From contig JAUWIR010000365.1 of NCBI GenBank assembly GCA_030605265.1, positions 1-5,198 on the forward strand: a stretch of DNA of 5,198 nucleotides, read 5' to 3'. The stretch comes from Pseudomonadota bacterium. GTDB lineage: Bacteria; SZUA-182; DTGQ01. The translations under genes were made by a program, and so were the position numbers. The notes below the pieces were generated by a model, which worked only from the letters and a program-made list of their open reading frames with translations, searched no databases and was not told the origin of the DNA. Position 1 is the first letter of the stretch. Each line of letters starts with the position of its first letter. This document shows, one piece after another, positions 1 through 4,892 of the stretch.

Positions 1-1465
1 AGTAATCCTTTTCAGGGATGCCGGGCATCTGTGACCAGAAGATATGGTTCTCCTCAATATGAAGAGTTTCTTTGGAAAAGCTTAGTATTGTTCCTAGGCC
101 TGACACTTGCCCATTGATAGTATTGGTCCTTTTTCCCGGGGTTTCCCCCTGATATAACCAGTAAACCCTGGTATCAGTAAAAAAAGTGTCCAGGCCTTGG
201 GCGTAGAATACACAATAATCTCCAGGGCTTAATCGGACCTCTTTCTGTGAGACTACTTTTAAGGGGACCTCTTTTCCCTCGGTAAAAAGCTGCAAGGTTT
301 CGGGATGGTAAAAAGTGGTGGAGCAGGCATTGGGATAGATCCCTAAATGCTCTTTGAGAATTTCCAGGGCATCCTTTGGCGAGCAATCACCATCCCCATT
401 TATATCACAGGGAATATCATCGCAAGAAATACCCGATGTGGTGGGACAAATCTCCAGGTAAACATCCAAAAGGCTTTCCGCATCATCGAAAGTGATTTGC
501 CCGTCATTATCAATGTCTCCATCAATAGCCCCTTGATATTCATCCAAGGAAAGTTTATAAATCCCTTCTTTTTGTATCTCAATTCTTAAAGCGGTTTCTT
601 GACTGTTTGAGGATATGCTCTTTATGATTTTTTTTATTATGGGTTTTGTTTTTATAAGCGTTTCTTGGGCTTGTTGATCATTCGTTATTTCGGGGCTTTG
701 TTGATAGATGCTTGTTTGTGAGCCCTTTTGATAATTAATGAGCAAATTTTCCCCAAGCTCTTTAAAGGATTTTTTTCTTTTATTCCTTTCCGTGCTCTCT
801 CCTGACCCTAAAGGATACTGGAAGGTTACTTTAAAGCGAAGGCGCTGATAGTAGCAAAGCTCTTTTGTTTTAGGGTCCCAATGGAAGGGGTAGATGATAA
901 CCCTGGCGAAAGTCTCTTCTCGAAGAAGGCCTCGGGAATCAATTTTCACTATTTGTTTTGGGAAAAAATCTGAAGAGTTATAAGAAGCAGAAGCATTATA
1001 AATTGACTCATTTTTAAAAAAAATCCCCTGCTTTAAGCCCGGATGCATTATACCATCGAGTAATGACTCATCCCTGATTACCTGTTTTAGGACCGGATAA
1101 ATCAAACAATTGGGCAATGATTTTTCCTCTTTCTCCAGCACCTCTATTTGTATGTCCCCCTTACTTGGGGCCTGGATGAGAAATGCCTTGAAGGGAAGTT
1201 CCGGGTACCCCGGCTCAGTTGTTTTTGCCCATCCAGGCAGAAGAATCCTTTGATACCTTTTACCGTCAGGGCCCAAAAGCTCCTCCAGCTCAAAAGAAGG
1301 CAAGGTAAGCTTTGCACTAAACCCATAGTCATCAGAAGTTACAATGGTGATATCCTTATCAATATATTTTGCCTGCACTGATGACGGGATAACCATGCCA
1401 GCCGCCATAAGCAGTATCCATAATATCCATGCTCTAAGGGATAGACGAAATAGTTTACACTGCAT
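1..1465 (-). CDS. Secreted C25 (gingipain-like) cysteine peptidase with inserted dockerin-type module, 5' part only
   Basis: A continuous minus-strand frame of 488 codons starts at ATG 1465 and leaves the window at the left edge. An in-frame TGA at 1469-1471 lies two codons upstream, so this is the first possible ATG; the ribosome site (GGTG, spacer about 4) is weak. Residues 1-32 form a signal peptide ending in SSVQA, implying export. Residues about 70-215 resemble a C25 propeptide, including GWAKTTEPGYPELPFKAF. Residues 293-305 (LRIEIQKEGIYKL) and 384-439 (HPETLQLFTEGKEVPL, FYAQGLDTFFTDTRVYWLY) match the N-terminal part of C25 peptidases. Between them, residues about 313-376 hold two calcium-loop repeats typical of dockerins: D317, D319, D321, Q323, D328 and D354, N356, D358, D360, D365. 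The catalytic His and Cys would lie beyond the left edge, so activity is unproven. Family assignment is from recognised motifs, not a search. Confidence 0.85.
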   Translation of the reverse strand, partial: MQCKLFRLSLRAWILWILLMAAGMVIPSSVQAKYIDKDITIVTSDDYGFSAKLTLPSFELEELLGPDGKRYQRILLPGWAKTTEPGYPELPFKAFLIQAPSKGDIQIEVLEKEEKSLPNCLIYPVLKQVIRDESLLDGIMHPGLKQGIFFKNESIYNASASYNSSDFFPKQIVKIDSRGLLREETFARVIIYPFHWDPKTKELCYYQRLRFKVTFQYPLGSGESTERNKRKKSFKELGENLLINYQKGSQTSIYQQSPEITNDQQAQETLIKTKPIIKKIIKSISSNSQETALRIEIQKEGIYKLSLDEYQGAIDGDIDNDGQITFDDAESLLDVYLEICPTTSGISCDDIPCDINGDGDCSPKDALEILKEHLGIYPNACSTTFYHPETLQLFTEGKEVPLKVVSQKEVRLSPGDYCVFYAQGLDTFFTDTRVYWLYQGETPGKRTNTINGQVSGLGTILSFSKETLHIEENHIFWSQMPGIPEKDY

Positions 1466-1478
1466 GCATCACCAATTT

Positions 1479-1588
1479 GGCATCCTTCATTTGTCTGTTT
1501 ACACTTTTTAGTTTTACAGATAAATAAAAAAACTACTTTTGAAAGTTTAAAAAGTGTCAACTACTTTTGGGCATAAATGAAGGATGCC
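1479..1588. mobile_element. 110-bp MITE-like element with 14-bp TIRs and 8-bp target-site duplication
   Basis: The ends are perfect 14-bp inverted repeats, GGCATCCTTCATTT at 1479-1492 and its complement at 1575-1588. They are flanked directly by identical 8-bp direct repeats ACCAATTT at 1471-1478 and 1589-1596, as expected of a target-site duplication. A second, inner inverted repeat (ACACTTTTTA at 1501-1510, complement at 1548-1557) and a direct repeat AACTACTTTTG (1531-1541 and 1559-1569) lie inside. There is room for no transposase, so it would be non-autonomous. It supplies the last eight codons and the stop of the kinase gene and ends 13 bp upstream of the peptidase start. An 8-bp duplication is known for several insertion-sequence families; I cannot assign one. 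On the minus strand TTGACA occurs at 1560-1555, but no good -10 box follows at normal spacing, so a promoter is not claimed. Confidence 0.8.
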
Positions 1589-2805
1589 ACCAATTTTTTC
1601 ATTTCCTGAAGCCTTCCCACTGAAAGCCGATAACAGGGGACATGATCCAAAAGTGCATTTACCTCCATAAAAAACCTTCCAGGGGACACTCGTGCATTGC
1701 CCTGATGCACCAATCCCTGCTTTAGGTCTTGCATTAAAAAGAAAGCAGCCTCATGATTGGAAATTTGAGTTAATCGTGGGGCTTTATCAAAATTAGATGT
1801 TTTTAAGGTAACCTGATAGACATTCCAAATATACTCCTTATGTTTTTGCAGGAGTTCTTTTACTTTTTTCGTTAATCCCAGTCCCTTGGGATAGGAGAGC
1901 CGAAAATCTAAAAATTGAGGATGTATCCTTTCCAAGGTGACCTTTGGCAATTGCTCCAGGTCCTGAAAAAATTCATGCACACTTTCTTTTAAGCCAATCT
2001 CAAGAGCGCACCTAGTGGTATCTGCCTCATCACTTGCCTCAAGACAGATGACACACTTTATCTTGCAGGGGCGGCTGTTTTCCTTTGACAGAAGGGGAAC
2101 AGGATCAATAGGAGATTTTTTCTCTCGAAGATAAGTTCTCTCCTTGGATGTATTAGCGGTATTATGCACCCACAGGCTTCTGGGAAAGGGATGAAGGAGC
2201 TTTGTTTTTTTATGGATAGGGCAGACATCATCGGAAAAAAAGCCAAAACCGCCGGCAAGAAGTTCTCGCACCATGGTGGTCTTCCCTATGCCTGGCGAGC
2301 CTGCAATAATCAGAGCTTTATCGTGTTTAGTAACTACACCTGCATGGAGCAGGAGAAAATTTTTTATCTGGCTGTAAATTTTTCTAAGGATTATTTGATA
2401 GGCATAGGCACATTTGTCAGGATGGCCTTGTAAGGAAAAGAGTTGGCTATTTATCCTGACACAAGGGCCATTCTTTCTTTTGTCCCCGATAGTGCAGGAA
2501 TTTTTATTGTTTTTATGCGGAGTTTCAGCCTTTGTGCCTTTGTGCCTCTGTGCCTTTGTGCCTTCTTTTAACCTGATAGTGCAGGATAATTGTTTTACTG
2601 TCTTTATGGCTGCTGTCCTGAACCAGCCGTAATCCCTGTCAAATAATTCCAGGAATTCAGGTGAATCAGCTTCCAGGGTAATTCCCACCTCTAAGATTTG
2701 GTAAAACGATTGATTGCCGGCTTTTTGAATATTTTTCAACACCACGAATTTATTTGTTCCTTTGTTTTTTCTCTCTGCTTTGTTCATATAGCCTATCAAA
2801 TTCAT
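1561..2805 (-). CDS. HPr kinase-like P-loop protein (HprK-related)
   Basis: The 414-residue reading frame has the layout of HprK-related kinases that lack the classical N-terminal HprK domain. An N-terminal beta-rich part contains LEADSPEFLELFDRDYGWF (about 44-62). LLLHAGVV (151-158) is followed by a Walker A motif GSPGIGKTT (169-177), an SDD acidic pair (191-193) and LLHPFPRSLWV (203-213). The C-terminus has VPCYRLSVGRLQEM (389-402). Relatives phosphorylate proteins or peptides in an ATP-dependent way and are often found in peptide-modification loci; the substrate here is unknown. Residues about 80-103 are a low-complexity insertion (see the repeat at 2488-2586). The last eight residues ASFIYAQK and the TAG come from the mobile element at 1479-1588. 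The true start is uncertain: ATG 2805 overlaps the upstream gene by 56 bp and has a poor ribosome site. ATG 2787 has AGG four bases upstream, and GTG codons at 2745/2742 would begin close to the conserved part. Confidence 0.75.
   Translation of the reverse strand: MNLIGYMNKAERKNKGTNKFVVLKNIQKAGNQSFYQILEVGITLEADSPEFLELFDRDYGWFRTAAIKTVKQLSCTIRLKEGTKAQRHKGTKAETPHKNNKNSCTIGDKRKNGPCVRINSQLFSLQGHPDKCAYAYQIILRKIYSQIKNFLLLHAGVVTKHDKALIIAGSPGIGKTTMVRELLAGGFGFFSDDVCPIHKKTKLLHPFPRSLWVHNTANTSKERTYLREKKSPIDPVPLLSKENSRPCKIKCVICLEASDEADTTRCALEIGLKESVHEFFQDLEQLPKVTLERIHPQFLDFRLSYPKGLGLTKKVKELLQKHKEYIWNVYQVTLKTSNFDKAPRLTQISNHEAAFFLMQDLKQGLVHQGNARVSPGRFFMEVNALLDHVPCYRLSVGRLQEMKKLVASFIYAQK
2488..2586 (-). repeat. 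GGCAC/AAAG tandem repeat inserted in frame in the kinase gene, with 12-bp direct repeats
   Basis: The core at about 2529-2564 consists of roughly four 9-nt units (AAAGGCACA or GAGGCACAA on the minus strand), translated as GTKAQRHKGTKAE in the kinase. It is bracketed by the direct repeat GATAGTGCAGGA at 2488-2499 and 2575-2586; similarity continues imperfectly past both copies. The copies are 87 bp apart, exactly 29 codons, so the reading frame survives. Both copies encode the residues SCTI. Deleting one copy plus the intervening DNA would leave a continuous kinase frame (KQLSCTIGDKRK). The same repeat motif occurs at 3401-3438. Confidence 0.7.
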
Positions 2806-3079
2806 CTCTGGTCAAATAATACAGGTTCATAGAAATTTCCATCTGGGTTTGCAATTCATAGAGAGAACCCGTTGCAATTCGCAGGAAATGAAGATAGTCA
2901 TTAGTCGAATTTCGACCATACCCTTCCGCCATGTTGCTGGGAATTGAAATTGCGCAACGTCTCATTTGAGAAGTTAGTCCATAAACTTCGACATTAGGGA
3001 ATCCTTTAGAGATCTTATATATTTCAGTAACTAATGTCATCGATTTTTGCCAAACCTGCAAATCTCTATATGTTTTCAT
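2750..3079 (-). CDS. S23-type four-helix-bundle protein (23S rRNA intervening-sequence protein family), C-terminally truncated
   Basis: The protein (109 residues from ATG 3079) carries the family hallmarks: MKTYRDLQVWQKSM at the start, then YGLTSQMRRCAISIPSNMAEGYGR and YLHFLRIATGSLYELQTQMEI. Members are small all-helical proteins first found in 23S rRNA intervening sequences and widespread as free genes; their role is poorly known. I prefer ATG 3079 to an in-frame GTG at 3094 because the family normally begins at this methionine and GAAGAA lies just upstream. The usual last helix (of the 'IGRMLNGLIKSL' type) is missing. After LYEQS the protein ends in a basic tail REKKQRNK encoded by A-rich DNA, which suggests truncation or fusion to foreign sequence. 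Its 3' end overlaps the kinase gene. It is related in fold to, but distinct from, the avd-type gene at 4555-4878. Confidence 0.85.
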   Translation of the reverse strand: MKTYRDLQVWQKSMTLVTEIYKISKGFPNVEVYGLTSQMRRCAISIPSNMAEGYGRNSTNDYLHFLRIATGSLYELQTQMEISMNLYYLTRDEFDRLYEQSREKKQRNK

Positions 3080-3115
3080 TTTTCTTCGTACCACTGCGCT
3101 CTTGTATTACTTTTT

Positions 3116-3388
3116 GGCCATGATCATCGTTTCGGTTACCTACTGCGTAATGTCATTCGGGATTAATGTTTGAAAGGCCATATTAACGCAGAGACGCAGA
3201 GACTCGCAGAGTTTTTATTTTTATTTTTCTAATTCATTGCGGCCTCAATAATTCTTTCTGATATTTTGTTTTCATGTATAATTAATTAAAAAAATATTTT
3301 TTCTCTGCGTGCTCTGCGAACTCTGCGTTTATAAAATATCTAATATTTACAATACATTATTCTAATGGCCGAAACGATGATCAAGGCC
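3116..3388. mobile_element. 273-bp MITE-like element with 20-bp TIRs and 8-bp target-site duplication
   Basis: The terminal inverted repeats GGCCATGATCATCGTTTCGG (3116-3135) and the complement at 3369-3388 match at 19 of 20 positions. Both ends abut the same 8-bp direct repeat TACTTTTT, at 3108-3115 and 3389-3396, which fits a target-site duplication. The interior is AT-rich and non-coding and contains a second nested inverted repeat built from CGCAGAG units. The element fills most of the gap between the four-helix-bundle gene and the secreted-protein gene. No transposase is present, so it would depend on an enzyme elsewhere. The T-rich duplication is low in complexity and therefore weaker evidence than the long TIRs. 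Confidence 0.75.
3185..3329. repeat. Nested inverted repeat of CGCAGAG units inside the 273-bp element
   Basis: The left arm at 3185-3211 begins AACGCAGAGACGCAGAG and ends CGCAGAG. The right arm at 3303-3329 is the complement of three CGCAGAG units with slightly different spacers. The arms are 27 nt each, separated by 91 nt of very AT-rich DNA, and could pair imperfectly as a long stem. The function is not evident; the arms could be transposase-binding repeats or an older element carried inside the larger one. Confidence 0.7.
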
Positions 3389-3400
3389 TACTTTTTCTTT

Positions 3401-3438
3401 GCCCCTCTGTGCCTTTGCCTTTGCCCCTCTGTGCCTTT
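3401..3438. repeat. Short direct repeat of the GGCAC/AAAG family
   Basis: The 16-bp sequence GCCCCTCTGTGCCTTT occurs at 3401-3416 and again at 3423-3438, separated by GCCTTT. It immediately follows the stop codon of the secreted-protein gene on the minus strand and is close in sequence to the repeat inside the kinase gene at 2529-2564. There is no hairpin with a T-run, so it does not look like an intrinsic terminator. Confidence 0.75.
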
Positions 3439-3440
3439 TT

Positions 3441-4364
3441 TTATTTCACACTTTCCAAAAAGCAAGGCCCTAATTGAGAATCTTTTTCATCCTTTTTGCC
3501 TGCCGCATCATCCTCAATTACTACAGTGTTACTAAGAGTATTACTTTGGCCGCTATTGTTTTCCTGCTCACCATCATCTGAGGTTGGCCCATAAAAGCTG
3601 CTTATGCCGTCATCACTGATGTCCTCTAATTTGTAATAATAGGTTTGGTCAGGCTCAACATCACAGTCGTCAAAAGAATAGGAAGCGCCCCAAGTATCTC
3701 CGCCTTTTGAAAGTATTAATTGATCAGTGATTCGTGTGTACCCCTCCTCCTTTGTTTCACTTCTCCGGATATGAAAACCGGCGTTATCAATCTCAGAGGC
3801 TGTTTGCCACTGAAGGAGTATGCAGTTTTGGGCATTATCTTCAGTAGCTGTAAAAGAGGCCATGGCTACCAGAAGGGGGCCGTCCTGTTGTACTTTATAC
3901 TCAGGGGAGGCATTTTGAAAATGGATCCAGCCCACATTCTCCGACCAGGCATAGCCGTCAAAATCACCGCTGCCGGTATTTATGGTTACCTGACTGTCTG
4001 TGGGAAAGTTAATCCAGCCCACAGTCTCGCTCCAGGCATAGCCGGAAAGGTTGCCGCTTCCGTCCCTGTTTACCCCCCAGTTGTCAGAGGCAAGGGTGGC
4101 ATATTGTCCGTCCGCTGGCGATCCTGCCCCCAGCTTTATCCAGCCGATGTTTTCAGCCCAGACATAGCCGTCAAGATAAGTTGTGCCAACAATAACACCG
4201 CCATGGGCGGGTCTGAAATTCTGCCACCCTGTGTTTTCCGACCATGCATATTTGTTGGTAGTGGAGATGTTAATGTCATCCTGAGCCAATGCAGGCTGAA
4301 GTCCTGAGAGGCAGAAAACCAAGAGACAAACAAAAAAAGTTTTTATACCGGGTTTTTTTTTCAT
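3441..4364 (-). CDS. Secreted repeat protein with YAWSEN-GW repeats and a fibronectin-III-like domain
   Basis: This 307-residue protein starts at ATG 4364 behind a strong ribosome site (AAAGGAG, six bases upstream). Residues 1-27 are a signal peptide (basic MKKK, hydrophobic core, cleavage likely after LQPALA). Four copies of a repeat follow: YAWSENTGWQNF (39-50), YVWAENIGWIKL (67-78), YAWSETVGWINF (109-120) and YAWSENVGWIHF (138-149). Such repeats recur in predicted surface or secreted proteins of environmental bacteria and have no known activity. Residues about 164-260 resemble a fibronectin-III-like module common in cell-surface proteins: LLQWQTASEIDNAGFHIRRS, then YSFDDCDVEPDQTYYYKLED. 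The acidic tail (261-307) has no clear sorting signal or anchor and ends in GPCFLESVK. The gene is probably transcribed on its own or first in a run with the genes to its left. Function: extracellular, otherwise unknown. Confidence 0.85.
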   Translation of the reverse strand: MKKKPGIKTFFVCLLVFCLSGLQPALAQDDINISTTNKYAWSENTGWQNFRPAHGGVIVGTTYLDGYVWAENIGWIKLGAGSPADGQYATLASDNWGVNRDGSGNLSGYAWSETVGWINFPTDSQVTINTGSGDFDGYAWSENVGWIHFQNASPEYKVQQDGPLLVAMASFTATEDNAQNCILLQWQTASEIDNAGFHIRRSETKEEGYTRITDQLILSKGGDTWGASYSFDDCDVEPDQTYYYKLEDISDDGISSFYGPTSDDGEQENNSGQSNTLSNTVVIEDDAAGKKDEKDSQLGPCFLESVK

Positions 4365-4370
4365 TTCATG

Positions 4371-4377
4371 CTCCTTT
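4371..4377 (-). promoter_or_regulatory. Strong ribosome binding site for the secreted repeat protein
   Basis: AAAGGAG on the minus strand lies six bases before ATG 4364. A competing ATG inside the spacer (4370-4368) is immediately followed in its frame by AAA TGA, so it cannot encode a protein. This is the best Shine-Dalgarno site seen in the window and fixes the start. Confidence 0.85.
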
Positions 4378-4554
4378 CCTATTTATGGGTTTTAACCTTT
4401 AAATATCCATATACAAAGTTTATCTATATAAAAAGTTCCAAAAACGGCCTTTGTTTATACATCAGGTATGGGGCTGTACCTGCATATCAAAGCACGTTCA
4501 GCAACAGGGCCAAATCTTCTGCCTGTTTCCCCAATCCATGATGCAGGCAGTCCG
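4378..4554. other. Intergenic region between avd-like gene and secreted-protein gene; small hairpin
   Basis: This stretch carries the leader of the secreted-protein gene. Its left part is AT-rich, as expected of a promoter zone, but I see no convincing paired -35/-10 boxes. A 7-bp inverted repeat (CTGCCTG at 4519-4525, CAGGCAG at 4544-4550, 18-nt loop) lies just after the end of the avd-like frame; it lacks a T-run and is not a classic terminator. A 35-codon minus-strand frame (ATG 4562 to TAA 4455) overlaps the avd TAG but has no recognisable features. No A-rich DGR template repeat is visible. Confidence 0.5.
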
Positions 4555-4878
4555 CTATTCATTCTGTCTGGAAATACCCACTAACTGCTCCGAAACATAG
4601 AGATAGGCACGGGTGCCGGCGAACCCGCCTGCTTCATGTCACAGACGGGCCAGTGTTTTAAACCATTCAAGTTCCCTGCGCAATTCCAACAGCAAAGGTC
4701 CACGGTCGCGGCTGTTGTTGGCCATGATAATCCGTTTAAGTATCCCCATGCTGCATTCGCGCAGTTGCGTGCCCAAAGTGTATTTATGGTAGCGGCTGAA
4801 ATTACGCACGATCTTTTCCATATGCACCGACAAATCAAAGGCAGCGCGGTATATGGGAAGATGCTCATAACGCGCCAT
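4555..4878 (-). pseudogene. avd: avd-type four-helix-bundle protein (DGR accessory), interrupted by an in-frame TGA
   Basis: From ATG 4878 the frame begins MARYEHLPIYRAAFDLSVHM and continues KIVRNFSRYHKYTLGTQLR, which matches accessory variability determinant (Avd) proteins of diversity-generating retroelements. Known Avd forms a basic pentameric bundle that binds the DGR reverse transcriptase and RNA. Translation stops at TGA 4641-4639 after 79 residues (ending ELEWFKTLARL). The same frame then continues for 27 codons, with HEAGGFAGTRAYLYVSEQ and ending GISRQNE, to TAG 4557-4555. Such a C-terminal helix is expected for the family, giving 107 codons with one internal stop. The stop sits where I would expect Cys (RLC-HEAGGF), one base from TGC or TGT. 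A single nonsense mutation is the simplest reading. AGGG at 4888-4891 is a plausible ribosome site nine bases upstream. The gene follows the MutS-like gene by 14 bp, suggesting co-transcription. Confidence 0.8.
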
Positions 4879-4892
4879 CAGCCGGATCCCTA

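Noticed and set aside
1144..1560. Short open frames on both strands over the peptidase start region
   Set aside because: They overlap the long C25 frame, which carries recognisable motifs throughout, and they have no features of their own.
1532..1560. Promoter inside the 110-bp element (TTGACA on the minus strand)
   Set aside because: The hexamer at 16-18 bp spacing (AGTAGT) is a poor -10 box, so only the -35-like part is present.
2488..2586. Possible CRISPR-like array from the regularly repeated 9-nt units
   Set aside because: Units are far too short and contiguous, with no spacers of constant length; it is a simple tandem repeat.
3720..4307. 195-codon open frame on the plus strand
   Set aside because: It is antisense to the secreted repeat protein; the minus frame has a signal peptide, a strong ribosome site and recognisable repeats, while the plus frame has none.
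4519..4550. Intrinsic terminator after avd
   Set aside because: The 7-bp stem has an 18-nt loop and no following T-run on either strand.
4455..4562. 35-codon frame overlapping the end of the avd-like gene
   Set aside because: No recognisable motif or clear ribosome site; length is within chance expectation.
4380..4640. DGR template repeat or variable repeat next to avd
   Set aside because: No A-rich (AAC-type) segment and no near-duplicate elsewhere in the window.
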